A stretch of DNA of 64,000 bases from Saprospiraceae bacterium (lineage in GTDB: Bacteria > Bacteroidota > Bacteroidia > Chitinophagales > Saprospiraceae): positions 1-64,000 of the forward strand of contig JAIPBE010000004.1 in NCBI GenBank assembly GCA_021738725.1, read 5' to 3'. The notes below the pieces were generated by a model. The model was not told the DNA's origin. It was given only the letters and a program-made list of their open reading frames with translations, and did not search any database. A program made the translations under genes and the position numbers. The stretch's first letter is position 1, and each line of letters begins with the position of its first letter. Shown piece by piece: positions 1-9,972 of the stretch.

Positions 1-2
1 AC

Positions 3-1247
3 ATCGGTATGGACTTCAGACAAGTGAAGTACGCATACATCAATGAATGTAGTGTTCAGGGGAATGTCACCAATCAAGACATTGGTGTGTTTCTAGAAGA
101 TGTTCCGGTATTCCGTATGCAAGGTGGGGTACTTGACGGACTGGATTATGGGATTCAATCCCTTGGCGGTAATCAATCGAACGTATTTCTCTATTCACAG
201 GCGACAATCAGTAATTGTGATCGCGGAATCTATATCGAAAAAGGCGGGGTCAATGTGAATGGCAAAGATTTTGGAATGGTGTTGATGGATTGCGCCAATC
301 TGATCAACAATAAGGATGGTATCATCGGAAAAGATATTCTCCTTCAAGTGGATGCTGTGAGTAATGCCACCCATCACCCAAATCAAATGGTAACACCCAA
401 CACCTTTGTGAACGGTGCTGACCCTATAGGTTTAGATGATATCTTCCAGATCTGTTATGATGTTCGGGATGCCTCTACCGTCTATGCCAGAGAGAACGTC
501 TGGGGCTATGGGTCACCCAGTAATCAGTATGATTTTGACAATCATGATTTTGGTACAGGAACAAATGGATGTGACTTTATATATAATAAAGTGGATAACA
601 TCGTCTGGAGTCCAACTGCACAATATGTAGTCAATTGCCCGATTCCTCCCCGTGCTCCAGGATATGTGGACATTGGTGGCTTAACCACACCTCCTATATT
701 TGGCAGTACAGAGACATGTGTGGTCAGCGGAGGCACTAGCATCGATGTCCATGACCGATGGGCTCGAGGTTTGGACCGCTTTTATGCTGAGGATCTGGAT
801 GGCGCCTCTACGTGGCTGGACACAATTGCAGGCATTCCGAATGCAGTTCGGGATACGCTGAGCCAGCCTTGTCGTCACTACATTGATGTAGCCAGAGTGC
901 TGACCGATGCGATCAATACGGTACAGGGCACTACCACGGCGAAAATCAATCCGGCGTCCAATGGATTTGTTAAAACTGCTTCGCAGGGTGATGTAGATAA
1001 TGCAGAAAACCTGCGCATCCAATTGTCGCCCAATCCGGCTCAAGGGACTATCAACATCCAGGTCGAAGGGGCAAATGGTTCTACCTACCGTATTGTGAGT
1101 GCCTTAGGTTTGCTCATGGATCAAGGGCAGGTACTAGATATGTGGAGTCAGACATTGCACGGTTGGCCTGAAGGCATGTATGAAATGCAGGTGATCGGGC
1201 GTGGAAACCGAATCGCGAAGAGCGAGCGGTTTATGGTCGTGAAATAG
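3..1247 (+). CDS. T9SS type A sorting domain protein, 5'-truncated by the window edge
   Basis: The reading frame is already open at the left edge (ATC GGT before the first ATG at 9), so only the C-terminal part is present. The visible part has short repeated beta-rich stretches with Asn and Gly turns (roughly residues 20-110), suggestive of a right-handed beta-helix; that fold is inference. The last 75 or so residues are a type A T9SS sorting domain: an LSPNPAQGTINI-type strand, a central 'VSALGLLMDQG' turn and a final 'RFMVVK' strand. Such domains take proteins through the outer membrane via the type IX system, after which they are removed or anchored. The substrate or function of the passenger cannot be told. 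A strong terminator follows at 1275-1310. Confidence 0.8.
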   Translation: MGMDFRQVKYAYINECSVQGNVTNQDIGVFLEDVPVFRMQGGVLDGLDYGIQSLGGNQSNVFLYSQATISNCDRGIYIEKGGVNVNGKDFGMVLMDCANLINNKDGIIGKDILLQVDAVSNATHHPNQMVTPNTFVNGADPIGLDDIFQICYDVRDASTVYARENVWGYGSPSNQYDFDNHDFGTGTNGCDFIYNKVDNIVWSPTAQYVVNCPIPPRAPGYVDIGGLTTPPIFGSTETCVVSGGTSIDVHDRWARGLDRFYAEDLDGASTWLDTIAGIPNAVRDTLSQPCRHYIDVARVLTDAINTVQGTTTAKINPASNGFVKTASQGDVDNAENLRIQLSPNPAQGTINIQVEGANGSTYRIVSALGLLMDQGQVLDMWSQTLHGWPEGMYEMQVIGRGNRIAKSERFMVVK

Positions 1248-1274
1248 GAACAAGAGGGTTTCCTGGTATTGCAG

Positions 1275-1310
1275 AGTGCCCTTCCGAGATGGAAGGGCAC
1301 TTGCATTTTT
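1275..1310 (+). terminator. Rho-independent terminator after the left-edge T9SS cargo gene
   Basis: A perfect 11-bp stem (1275-1285 with 1291-1301), a 5-base loop GAGAT and a run of Ts at 1305-1310. It sits 27 bases after the stop of the left-edge gene and between two convergent genes. Confidence 0.9.
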
Positions 1311-1382
1311 AGTCCACCTTTAGCTAGTGAGGTCGAAGGGATGCAGATGAGGAGACCTACACTACAAGTATCCGTTGGGTCC

Positions 1383-2279
1383 TTATCCCCACAATGGATG
1401 TGGATAAGTCCCGGCTTTGACCAACTGTCGGAAGGCCTCCTGGACCATGGGTTTATCCTCTTTGTAGGTGACGCCATACCAACGGTCCTCGCAGGGAAGA
1501 ACATTCACCCGAACATCTTCTCGATCGATCATTTCCTGGATAAAAAGTGGAATGAAAAACTCGGCTTTGGGCTGATCTGCAGATTCCTGGATGAATTGAT
1601 GGAACCGCTTCTCGATGATCGGGAATACGGTAGGGTGGAAGCCCCAGAAATTCATGGATACAGCACTGTCTTTATCCACGGAGATACTGGATTCACCTTC
1701 CTTGTAGATGATGTCACCATCTTGCCATTGAATTTGCGTGCGCTCATCCACATGGTGTAAATTGCCATTCTCGTTGACGGCGCAGACGCCTCTGGATACG
1801 GAACCATGATCAGAGAGCGTTTTTGACAACTGATACCCCATCATGGCGTAGGTATCAGGGGTGGCTCGTGTTTGCAAGAAACCGGCCATATCCGCAAATG
1901 CAGCATTGCCGTAATAATCGTCCGCATTGATGACAGCGAATGGTTCCTGTATGGCATCCCAAGCAACTAGAACGGCATGAGCTGTGCCCCAGGGTTTGGT
2001 ACGCTCTGTATTCCTCTGCCCATTGGTATAGCTGTCCATTTCCTGAAAGACGTAGACAAATTCCGCATCAGCGGGACGAATAGCTTCAAAGCGTTCGCGA
2101 AAAGCATCTTCAATATCCTTGCGAATCACAAAAACGATCTTTCCGAAGCCGGCTCTCAGCGCATCGTAAATCGAATATTCAATGATCGTTTCGTCTCCAG
2201 GACCGACGCCATCGATCTGTTTGAGTCCACCGTAGCGGCTGCCCATTCCGGCAGCCAGGATCACCAGGGAAGGTTTCAT
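1383..2279 (-). CDS. Sugar-phosphate nucleotidyltransferase family protein
   Basis: This 298-residue protein begins with the nucleotidyltransferase signature LAAGMGSRYGG at residues 8-18, which binds the NTP phosphates, and carries 'VINADDYYG' near residue 118, where the family has its metal-binding Asp. The fold is that of GlmU-N/RmlA-type NTP transferases, which join a sugar 1-phosphate to an NTP. The sugar and nucleotide cannot be read from the sequence; UTP-glucose-1-phosphate uridylyltransferase-like activity is one possibility. No hexapeptide acyltransferase domain is present. The start lies 8 bases after the tyrS stop, so the two genes are probably cotranscribed. Confidence 0.8.
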   Translation of the reverse strand: MKPSLVILAAGMGSRYGGLKQIDGVGPGDETIIEYSIYDALRAGFGKIVFVIRKDIEDAFRERFEAIRPADAEFVYVFQEMDSYTNGQRNTERTKPWGTAHAVLVAWDAIQEPFAVINADDYYGNAAFADMAGFLQTRATPDTYAMMGYQLSKTLSDHGSVSRGVCAVNENGNLHHVDERTQIQWQDGDIIYKEGESSISVDKDSAVSMNFWGFHPTVFPIIEKRFHQFIQESADQPKAEFFIPLFIQEMIDREDVRVNVLPCEDRWYGVTYKEDKPMVQEAFRQLVKAGTYPHPLWG

Positions 2280-2287
2280 AAAGGGGC

Positions 2288-3565
2288 TTATGAGAAGTTG
2301 ATGAGGAATTTATTCTTCTTTCCATTCTCCAGGAGGAGATAGGAACCATGGATCAGGTCGTCCGCGACCAAAACAGCATCCGGAGAGTTTTGTTTGATCT
2401 TGTTGGCGGAAATGGCATTCCCCGAGATGGCTCTGCGCGCCTCCCCCTTGGATTGCATAATGTCTGTGTGCTCTGTGAGCAACTCGATCAATGGGGTTCC
2501 TTCAAAGGAAAGGAGAGATCGGGAGAGTGCATAGCTGGGAATTTCCCCATCCACCATTTTCCAATCCGAGGGTTTCATATCCAGGAGGAAATCTGCATCG
2601 ATCTTCGGGTGGAAGAGTAATTTGGAAACCTTTCGGGCACTCTCCAGGGCCTCTTCAGAATGCACCCGACTGGTGATCTCCTCTGCGAGCAACCGCTTGA
2701 GCGTGATGGGGTCATCCTGATGGGTCTCTTCCAATGCGAGGACCTCTTCCTGTGAACGCAGGGTGAAATAACGCATGAATTTGGGCAGGTCGCGATCGTC
2801 TGCATTGATCCAGAACTGGTAGAAGGCATAGGGCGAGGTCAGGTCCGGATCCAGCCAGATATTGCCCTGTTCTGATTTGCCAAACTTGCTTCCATCGGCC
2901 TTGGTCAACAGGGGTGTGGTCAGGGCATAAGCCTTGCCACTCAGATTGCGACGGATGAACTCGGTACCAGAGGTGATATTCCCCCATTGGTCGGATCCCC
3001 CCATTTGCAAGCGGCAGTCCTGTTGTTCGTACAGGCATTGGAAGTCATACGCCTGCAGGATCTGATAGCTGAATTCAGTGAAGGAAATACCTGTTTCGAC
3101 CCGCTTCTTCACAGACTCCTTCGCCATCATATAATTGACGGTGAGGGTTTTGCCTGCCGTGCGCAAAAACTCCAGGACATCCATGTTCTTGTAAAAGTCA
3201 TGGTTGTTGACCAGTCGTGCCGGATTGGACACGCCATCAAATGCGATCAACTTGCGCATTTGGGCTTCCTGATGCGCCAGATTCAGATCCAGCTCTTCAA
3301 AGCTTTTCAGTTCGCGTTCCTTATCCTTTCCGGAAGGGTCTCCGATCCGTCCCGTCGCGCCTCCCATCAGGACGACAGGTGTATGCCCGGATTGTTGGAA
3401 CAGGGTCAGAAGCATGAGCTGCACATAATTGCCAATGGTCAGCGAAGGGGCAGTCGGATCAAACCCGATATATCCCGTGCATGGACCGGATGCCAGGTAG
3501 TCTTCGACGCCCGGGGTAGCATCATGTAACATGTTCCGCCAGCGCAATTCTTCCAGAAAGTCCAT
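2288..3565 (-). CDS. tyrS: Tyrosyl-tRNA synthetase
   Basis: Class I aminoacyl-tRNA synthetase that charges tRNA-Tyr. With the start at 3565 the protein has 425 residues, the usual length. The HIGH-type signature appears as 'TIGN' (residues 43-46), the KMSKS-type loop as 'KFGKS' (227-231), and the tyrosine-site 'MGGSDQWGN' lies between them. The last 70 or so residues match an S4 RNA-binding domain. A longer frame begins at 3625, but the ATG at 3565 is preferred: it gives the family's usual N-terminus and sits 22 bases after a TATTTTTG promoter element that falls inside the longer version. Confidence 0.95.
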   Translation of the reverse strand: MDFLEELRWRNMLHDATPGVEDYLASGPCTGYIGFDPTAPSLTIGNYVQLMLLTLFQQSGHTPVVLMGGATGRIGDPSGKDKERELKSFEELDLNLAHQEAQMRKLIAFDGVSNPARLVNNHDFYKNMDVLEFLRTAGKTLTVNYMMAKESVKKRVETGISFTEFSYQILQAYDFQCLYEQQDCRLQMGGSDQWGNITSGTEFIRRNLSGKAYALTTPLLTKADGSKFGKSEQGNIWLDPDLTSPYAFYQFWINADDRDLPKFMRYFTLRSQEEVLALEETHQDDPITLKRLLAEEITSRVHSEEALESARKVSKLLFHPKIDADFLLDMKPSDWKMVDGEIPSYALSRSLLSFEGTPLIELLTEHTDIMQSKGEARRAISGNAISANKIKQNSPDAVLVADDLIHGSYLLLENGKKNKFLINFS

Positions 3566-3587
3566 GTGTCGAGTGTTCAGATGGCCG

Positions 3588-3595
3588 CAAAAATA
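3588..3595 (-). promoter_or_regulatory. TAnnTTTG -7 element for tyrS
   Basis: TATTTTTG on the minus strand fits the Bacteroidota sigma-ABfr -7 consensus. It would place transcription start near 3581, giving a leader of about 16 bases before the tyrS ATG at 3565. No convincing -33 TTTG is seen at the usual spacing. Confidence 0.6.
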
Positions 3596-3657
3596 GGACA
3601 TTTCAAGCTGCCCTTCCAGCAACACAGAGACAGATGTATCTTGGAGCCGATTTCATT

Positions 3658-4941
3658 ATGTCACTGATCCACTTCATCTCCCGACGGTTGCGTTCTACAG
3701 AAGGCGATTCCTTCACCCGAACGATCATCTATTTTGCCATAGGGACCATTGCCCTTTGTGTCACGGTGATTCTGCTGGCGCATGCCCTGATCTTGGGCTT
3801 TAAAACGGAGATCAAGGCCAAGGTCTTCGGTTTTTGGGGCCATATCCAGATCACCAGTTTCAACCTGAACAACACGTTTGAAAGTCCTCCGATCCTGGAG
3901 AACCAGACCTTTTATCCGGCGCTCGACTCCGTTGGACAGATCGACTATGAAGATGAATTGGAATCGGGTCAGGTAGTCAAACGCACCACCTACGGGGGGA
4001 TCCGGCATATTCAGGCCTATGCATTGAAACCGGGCATTCTGACCCGCAAGGACAACCTGGAAGGAATCATCCTGAAAGGGGTAGGGACCGATTTCGATTG
4101 GGACTTCCTGGAAGAATACATGCTGGAGGGCGAGCCGATTCGTTTGACGGACACCGTGCCGTCCCGGGATATATGGGTGTCGGCCACCACGGCATCCCGA
4201 TTACGACTGAAACTGCATGATGATCTCATCGTCTATTTCATCCAGGAGAACCGACAGGTGGAACGCCGGTTCCAGGTGGCGGGTATCTATAAGACAGGTC
4301 TGGAAGAGTACGACAAGAAATTTGCATTGGTCGATATCCGGCAGATCCGTGCCGTGAATGACTGGCCGGTAAATGCCGTCACTGGGTTTGAGGTGTTTGT
4401 CGATGATCTGCGGGACCTCGATCCCTTTACGGCCCATATCTATTATGACTGGCTGCCGGATGACCTCTATATCGAGAGCATTCGCCAGAAGTTTCCGGCC
4501 ATTTTTGACTGGGTAGACTTGCAGGATATCAATGAGCAGGTATTGATCATCCTGATGTTGATCGTGGCCATGATCAATCTGATCACCGTACTACTAATCC
4601 TGATCCTGGAGCGGTTTACAATGGTGGGCATCCTCAAAGCGCTGGGAGCTCATGATCAGATGATCCGTTCCATCTTTATCCGGATGACCCTGCGTATCCT
4701 GCTTTGGGGAATGGGCATCGGCAATGTGATGGCCTTGATCATCGGGAGTGTACAAGCCAGATATGGATGGATGAAACTCGATGAATCAGAGTATTATCTG
4801 TCGGTGGTACCCATTCGCTGGGATCCCTGGTTCTTTCTTTTGTTGAATGGAATGTTCCTGATAGTTGCATTTCTGACACTTTGGATTCCATCTATGTACA
4901 TCAAACGTATCCAACCGGTTAAAGCCATTCGCTTCAAGTAA
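3658..4941 (+). CDS. ABC transporter permease, LolC/FtsX-like
   Basis: This 427-residue inner-membrane protein has the MacB/LolC/FtsX layout. There is one membrane segment near the N-terminus (about residues 23-46), a large periplasmic domain (about 50-290), and three C-terminal membrane segments (around 300-325, 345-365 and 390-415). The family typically works with an ATPase and moves lipoproteins or signals division enzymes. The frame extends up to 3634, but the ATG at 3658 gives the typical 'MSLIHFISRRL' start. No ATPase gene adjoins it, so the partner must be elsewhere. Divergent from tyrS. A role in lipoprotein sorting is inferred from family only. Confidence 0.85.
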   Translation: MSLIHFISRRLRSTEGDSFTRTIIYFAIGTIALCVTVILLAHALILGFKTEIKAKVFGFWGHIQITSFNLNNTFESPPILENQTFYPALDSVGQIDYEDELESGQVVKRTTYGGIRHIQAYALKPGILTRKDNLEGIILKGVGTDFDWDFLEEYMLEGEPIRLTDTVPSRDIWVSATTASRLRLKLHDDLIVYFIQENRQVERRFQVAGIYKTGLEEYDKKFALVDIRQIRAVNDWPVNAVTGFEVFVDDLRDLDPFTAHIYYDWLPDDLYIESIRQKFPAIFDWVDLQDINEQVLIILMLIVAMINLITVLLILILERFTMVGILKALGAHDQMIRSIFIRMTLRILLWGMGIGNVMALIIGSVQARYGWMKLDESEYYLSVVPIRWDPWFFLLLNGMFLIVAFLTLWIPSMYIKRIQPVKAIRFK

Positions 4942-5062
4942 ATTCGTTTAGGAATTTCACCCTATGGAGTTAGATGAGAATGGAGATTAATATTGGCCTG
5001 TTGAGGGATTAATCTTACTTTTAGCCGAGATTGAGATTATAGATTCATGGAACCAGCAAAGG

Positions 5063-6010
5063 ATGATCCGTTATTATGCGCGCATCGATGGATTGATCAC
5101 CGAACTGGCCGAACGACAGCCGGCTTGCTGGATCAACATATCTCCTCCCGTCACGCAAGAGGAGATCGAGGTGCTCTCTGAGGAGCTGGTCGTTCCCCTT
5201 GACTTTTTTACCGACCCACTGGATATCGATGAGCGCTCACGTTATGAGCGCGAAGAGGAGGCACGTCTGATCATTGTCAATACGGCTGTCCTGAACGAGC
5301 GGGACGGGGAGAATGAGGCCATCTATCTCACGATACCGATCGGGATCATTCTCGTCCCCACCTATGTCATTACCATCACGTCTGCGGAGAACCCTGTCCT
5401 GGATCTTTTTCTGGAGAATAGGGTGCGCAATGTGGATCCTTCGGATGAACGGCAGTTTGTCCTTCGCCTGCTGGAAGAGAATGTCTATCGCTTTCTCAGT
5501 TGTTTGAAGAAACTGAACCTCAGACGCAACCTGATCGAGCAGGAACTGTATTATTCCAGCCGGAACCAGGAGTTGAAACAGCTCCTCAGTATTCAGAAGA
5601 GTCTGGTCTATTTTGTGAACAGTCTCAACGCGAATGAGCTTTTGAAAATGAAAGTCAAGCGCACGGATTTCCTCAACGTCCAGGGCAATGAGGACAAGCT
5701 GGATCTGTTTGAAGACATCATTATCGATAACAGTCAGGCCCTGGAAATGGCCAACGTCTATACCAACATCATCGGAGGCACCATGGAGGCCTATGCGGGG
5801 ATCATTTCCAACAACTTGAACGTGGTCATCCAGCGTTTGACGTTGATCACCATTATCCTTATGGTGCCCACACTGGTCGCCAGTATCTTCGGAATGAACG
5901 TCCCCAGCGGATTGGAGGACTCTCCAACAGCGATTTACTACATCATTGTTATATCTATCATTATCAGCTTGTTGCTGGCTTGGTTCTTCAGAAGAAAGCG
6001 CCTCTTCTAA
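5063..6010 (+). CDS. corA: CorA-family divalent cation (Mg2+) transporter
   Basis: The protein has 315 residues with a long soluble N-terminal domain containing helices typical of the CorA funnel. Two membrane segments follow at the C-terminus (about 255-278 and 288-308), and the tail is basic. The signature Gly-Met-Asn selectivity motif lies at residues 277-279 as 'IFGMNVPSG'; the usual Tyr before GMN is Phe. CorA forms pentamers that pass Mg2+ (and Co2+/Ni2+) across the inner membrane. It is a single gene with no obvious operon partner, 121 bases after the permease gene. Confidence 0.9.
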   Translation: MIRYYARIDGLITELAERQPACWINISPPVTQEEIEVLSEELVVPLDFFTDPLDIDERSRYEREEEARLIIVNTAVLNERDGENEAIYLTIPIGIILVPTYVITITSAENPVLDLFLENRVRNVDPSDERQFVLRLLEENVYRFLSCLKKLNLRRNLIEQELYYSSRNQELKQLLSIQKSLVYFVNSLNANELLKMKVKRTDFLNVQGNEDKLDLFEDIIIDNSQALEMANVYTNIIGGTMEAYAGIISNNLNVVIQRLTLITIILMVPTLVASIFGMNVPSGLEDSPTAIYYIIVISIIISLLLAWFFRRKRLF

Positions 6011-6460
6011 CACATTAATCACGAGGCCGCATCTCTTCTTATCTCCCTTTTTGTAGCTGACTTTTTATCCCTGAACCTCAACGGTTTCCGCACCTTACAT
6101 ATGGATTAATAATTATGAGTAAAAATCACATGTATAGAGTTATTCACAATCCAGTATAATGAAAATATGTAGTTAAACTATAGTCAGTCAGCATGTTATA
6201 TATTTTATCCACATGTTGTGAGTATTTTTATCCGAGCGGGTTTGGTGGGGGAGGGGAGGTTCTTCACCTTTGCATTGTACAGCGGGAAATAGCGGAAGTT
6301 GTCCAATTCGGGGCCGTCAGATCTTGACACCCGGGACTCTTACTTCACGGAGCTTTCAGGAATGTATTTATCGGTTTATCGAACATGGAATGTCCATCGT
6401 TTGGTATCCCATTTTTTACCCTGATGAGCCGCCTATTCCGCGGATGAAAACGACCTGAGT
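6011..6460. promoter_or_regulatory. AT-rich regulatory region upstream of nrdBA
   Basis: This 450-base gap between corA and nrdB holds no convincing gene. It contains one perfect DnaA-box match, TTATCCACA at 6205-6213, one single-mismatch copy, TTATTCACA at 6140-6148, and a partial copy at 6228-6236. All are on the same strand within an AT-rich stretch (about 6100-6235). In Escherichia coli DnaA boxes in front of nrdAB tie deoxynucleotide supply to replication; a similar role here is inference. Confidence 0.4.
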
Positions 6461-7438
6461 ATGAAGCAGATTTTCGAACCCATCCTTGAAGAGAACCCCA
6501 ACCGATTTGTGCTTTTTCCGATCAAGCATCATGATATATGGGATTGGTACAAGCGGTCTGAGGCCTGTTTTTGGACAGCTGAAGAAATTGATCTTACCAG
6601 TGATATCAAAGATTGGGAGGAAAAGCTCAGCGACGATGAGCGGTTCTTCGTTAAACATGTCCTGGCATTTTTTGCTGCCAGTGATGGGATTGTCAATGAA
6701 AATCTGGCGGAGAACTTCGTCAATGAAGTACAGTATACCGAGGCCAAATTCTTTTATGGCTTCCAGATCATGATGGAGAACATCCATTCTGAAACCTATT
6801 CCCTTTTAATCGATACGTATATCAAGGATCCGAAGGACAAGGATTATCTCTTCAATGCGATTGAGAATATGGAGCCGGTCAGACGCAAGGCCGAATGGGC
6901 TCTGCGTTGGATCGACAATGGTTCTTTTCAGGAAAGACTGGTGGCCTTCGCGGCAGTGGAAGGGATCTTTTTCTCAGGGTCATTCTGTTCCATTTTCTGG
7001 TTGAAGAAACGGGGATTGATGCCCGGCTTGAGTTTTTCCAACGAACTCATTTCTCGGGATGAAGGAATGCATTGCGACTTCGCTTGTCTGCTTTACAACG
7101 AACATGTGAAGAACAAGCTCAGCAAAGAGACACTGCAAACCATCATCACCGATGCCGTCGAGATCGAAAAGGACTTTGTCAGCAATGCCATTCCGGTCGA
7201 TCTGATCGGTATGAACAGCACCTTGATGTGCCAGTATATCGAATTTGTTGCTGATCGCTTGCTGACTGCTCTTGGAAATACCAAGGTATACAACGCTGAA
7301 AATCCATTCCCCTGGATGGACTTGATATCACTTCAGGGGAAAACAAACTTTTTTGAAAAACGTGTCGGGGACTACCAGAAAGCAGGCGTCCTCAGCGATC
7401 GCGACAAGCAGATATTCTCTCTGGAAGAAGACTTCTAG
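6461..7438 (+). CDS. nrdB: Class I ribonucleoside-diphosphate reductase, beta subunit
   Basis: The small subunit houses the dinuclear metal centre and radical used to start ribonucleotide reduction. At 325 residues it matches the family. The central helix carries 'ENIHSETY' (residues 106-113): metal ligands Glu106 and His109 and the radical-forming Tyr113, aligned with Glu115, His118 and Tyr122 of E. coli R2. An earlier acidic ligand lies in 'EEIDL' (Asp44). It is followed by nrdA after 49 bases, giving an nrdB-nrdA order opposite to E. coli. The conserved Tyr suggests a class Ia/Ib type radical rather than the Tyr-less class Ic type. Confidence 0.95.
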   Translation: MKQIFEPILEENPNRFVLFPIKHHDIWDWYKRSEACFWTAEEIDLTSDIKDWEEKLSDDERFFVKHVLAFFAASDGIVNENLAENFVNEVQYTEAKFFYGFQIMMENIHSETYSLLIDTYIKDPKDKDYLFNAIENMEPVRRKAEWALRWIDNGSFQERLVAFAAVEGIFFSGSFCSIFWLKKRGLMPGLSFSNELISRDEGMHCDFACLLYNEHVKNKLSKETLQTIITDAVEIEKDFVSNAIPVDLIGMNSTLMCQYIEFVADRLLTALGNTKVYNAENPFPWMDLISLQGKTNFFEKRVGDYQKAGVLSDRDKQIFSLEEDF

Positions 7439-7487
7439 GCAATCGTATTGTAATCCCATCCCTCAACTATCTAAACACCTCAGCACC

Positions 7488-9902
7488 ATGGCTATGCAAG
7501 TCGTCAAACGTAGTGGGAAAAATGAAGATGTCAGTTTTGACAAGATCACAGCGCGGGTCAAGAAATTGTGCTACGGCCTGTCCCAGGCTTATGTAGAACC
7601 AATTGAGATCGCCAAGAAAGTGATCCAGGGCCTCTACGATGGCGTGCCCACACCGGAACTGGACAACCTGGCGGCTGAAACGGCTGCTTCCATGGCGTCC
7701 AAGCATCCGGATTATGCCCTTCTCGCAGCGCGTATTGCCGTCAGCAACTTGCACAAAAGCACAGATAAATCGTTCTCCAAAACGATCAAGGCACTCTACA
7801 ATTATATCGACCCCAAAACGGGACAATCTGCGGGCCTGATCGGCGAGGAGACATATAAGACGGTCCAGAAATACAAGGACCGACTGGATTCAGCAGTAAT
7901 CTATGATCGGGATTACGATTTCGATTATTTCGGCTTTAAGACCCTGGAGCGCTCCTATCTCCTGCGGATGAACGACCGCGTTGTGGAACGGCCTCAACAT
8001 CTGCTGATGCGCACAGCTGTGGGTATCCATGGGAACGATATTGACAGTGCGATTGAAACCTATCGCCTGATGTCAGAGAAGTGGTTCATTCATGCCACAC
8101 CAACCCTGTTCAATGCCGGGACACCCAAGCCGCAGCTGAGTTCCTGCTTCCTGTTGTCTATGACAGATGATAGTATCAGTGGCATCTTTGAGACTCTGGC
8201 ACGTTGTGCGAAGATCAGCCAGTCTGCAGGCGGTATCGGACTCAGCATCCACAATGTCCGCGCTACTGGCAGTTATATCCGGGGCACAGGTGGGACTTCC
8301 AATGGAGTCATCCCCATGTTGAAGGTCTTTAATGATACGGCACGCTATGTCGATCAGGGCGGAGGCAAGCGGAAAGGTGCATTTGCCATCTATCTCGAGC
8401 CCTGGCATGCCGATGTATTCGATTTTCTCGATCTGAAGAAGAATCACGGCAAGGAAGAAGCACGTGCCCGCGATCTCTTTTATGCCATGTGGATCCCCGA
8501 TCTGTTTATGGAGCGAGTAAAGGAGGATGGTGAATGGTCACTGTTCTGTCCGAATGAGGCGCCTGGTCTTCACGACTGTTATGGAGGTGAGTTTGAAGCC
8601 TTGTACCACAGGTACGAGCAGGAGGGAAAAGCACGTAAAACCATCAAGGCACAGGAACTCTGGTTTGCCATTCTGGAATCTCAGATCGAAACCGGAACAC
8701 CTTATATCCTCTATAAGGATGCCGCCAATAAGAAGTCGAATCAGAAAAATCTGGGCACTATCCACTCATCCAATCTCTGTACGGAGATCCTGGAGTATAC
8801 TTCGAAGGACGAAGTGGCGGTCTGCAATCTCGGTTCCATCTCCCTTCCCAAATTTGTCAAGGAAGACCGGACATTTGATTTTGAGGCGCTGGCCAACATT
8901 ACCAAGGTGCTGACGCGCAACCTGAACAAGATCATCGATATCAATTATTATCCAATCGAAGAGGCACGGAACAGCAATATGCGTCACCGTCCGATCGGTA
9001 TCGGTGTGCAGGGATTGGCAGATGCCTTCCTGCTGATGCGTTTCCCATTTGACAGTCCCGGTGCCAGGAAGCTCAACAAGGATATCTTCGAAACCATCTA
9101 CTTCGCTGCAGTCAGTGAATCTTGTGAACAGGCAAAGGCCCAGGGTGCCTATTCATCATTCGAAGGTTCGCCTGCCAGTCAGGGACAATTGCAGTTTGAT
9201 CTGTGGGGCGTTCAACCTTCCGACCGGTACGACTGGACGGCCTTGAAGGAGGACGTTAGAAAGAACGGTTTGCGGAACAGCCTGCTACTGGCACCGATGC
9301 CTACGGCGTCGACTTCCCAGATCCTGGGCAATAACGAATGTTTTGAGCCTTATACGTCGAATATCTACTCGAGACGAACACTTTCCGGAGAATACATCGT
9401 CGTGAATCGCCATCTCCTCAAGGATCTGATCGGTCTTGAATTATGGAATGACGAAATGCGCCAGAAATTGATGGCCACCAATGGATCCATCATGGATATT
9501 CCGGAGATTCCCGAACCAATCAAAGAACTGTACAAGACCACCTGGGAGATCAGCATGAAGGCAATTATTGATATGGCGGCCGATCGGGGTGCCTATATCT
9601 GTCAAAGCCAGAGTCTGAACCTCTTTGTGGAAAACCCAAATTTTGGAAAACTGTCTTCTATGCATTTTTACGCCTGGCAAAAGGGCTTGAAGACGGGCAT
9701 GTATTACCTGCGAACCAAAGCAGCTGTTGATCCCATCAAGTTTACCCTGGATGAGAAACACCAACGACAGCAAGCTTCAAATGGTCAGGTAAACCAGGAG
9801 TCTGGCGAATCACTGCAGCAACGGTCGGATTCGTCGGAACAAGAGCCCGAAGTCAAGGCCTGCAGCCTGGATGATCCAGGTTGTTTGATGTGCTCAGGCT
9901 GA
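7488..9902 (+). CDS. nrdA: Class I ribonucleoside-diphosphate reductase, alpha subunit
   Basis: Catalytic subunit that reduces ribonucleoside diphosphates to deoxy forms. From the ATG at 7488 it has 804 residues: an N-terminal ATP-cone (about 1-95) for overall activity control, then the ten-stranded barrel. The active-site loop 'NLCTE' gives Asn429, Cys431 and Glu433. The C-terminal tail ends in Cys799-x2-Cys802, the pair that thioredoxin or glutaredoxin re-reduces. The open frame reaches back to 7353 inside nrdB, but that part is a shadow of nrdB in another frame and lacks family features. A terminator follows. Confidence 0.95.
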   Translation: MAMQVVKRSGKNEDVSFDKITARVKKLCYGLSQAYVEPIEIAKKVIQGLYDGVPTPELDNLAAETAASMASKHPDYALLAARIAVSNLHKSTDKSFSKTIKALYNYIDPKTGQSAGLIGEETYKTVQKYKDRLDSAVIYDRDYDFDYFGFKTLERSYLLRMNDRVVERPQHLLMRTAVGIHGNDIDSAIETYRLMSEKWFIHATPTLFNAGTPKPQLSSCFLLSMTDDSISGIFETLARCAKISQSAGGIGLSIHNVRATGSYIRGTGGTSNGVIPMLKVFNDTARYVDQGGGKRKGAFAIYLEPWHADVFDFLDLKKNHGKEEARARDLFYAMWIPDLFMERVKEDGEWSLFCPNEAPGLHDCYGGEFEALYHRYEQEGKARKTIKAQELWFAILESQIETGTPYILYKDAANKKSNQKNLGTIHSSNLCTEILEYTSKDEVAVCNLGSISLPKFVKEDRTFDFEALANITKVLTRNLNKIIDINYYPIEEARNSNMRHRPIGIGVQGLADAFLLMRFPFDSPGARKLNKDIFETIYFAAVSESCEQAKAQGAYSSFEGSPASQGQLQFDLWGVQPSDRYDWTALKEDVRKNGLRNSLLLAPMPTASTSQILGNNECFEPYTSNIYSRRTLSGEYIVVNRHLLKDLIGLELWNDEMRQKLMATNGSIMDIPEIPEPIKELYKTTWEISMKAIIDMAADRGAYICQSQSLNLFVENPNFGKLSSMHFYAWQKGLKTGMYYLRTKAAVDPIKFTLDEKHQRQQASNGQVNQESGESLQQRSDSSEQEPEVKACSLDDPGCLMCSG

Positions 9903-9932
9903 TCAGTGCTTCTCTGATTCCTCTGTTTTCCC

Positions 9933-9972
9933 TAGGTGGCTATCAGTACAGCTGATGCCACCTATTTTTTTT
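9933..9972 (+). terminator. Rho-independent terminator for nrdBA
   Basis: Stem of 8 bp (9933-9940 with 9957-9964) continued by 5 bp (9942-9946 with 9952-9956) with one bulged T, then eight Ts at 9965-9972. It overlaps the last codons of the convergent sirtuin gene. Confidence 0.9.

Noticed and set aside
5237..6022. Minus-strand frame of 261 codons
   Set aside because: Long but antisense to corA, whose motifs are clear; composition rich in His, Gln and Asp as in shadow frames.
6011..6460. Replication origin next to nrdB
   Set aside because: Only two good DnaA boxes, with no dnaA, dnaN or clear unwinding repeats nearby; kept only as a regulatory observation.
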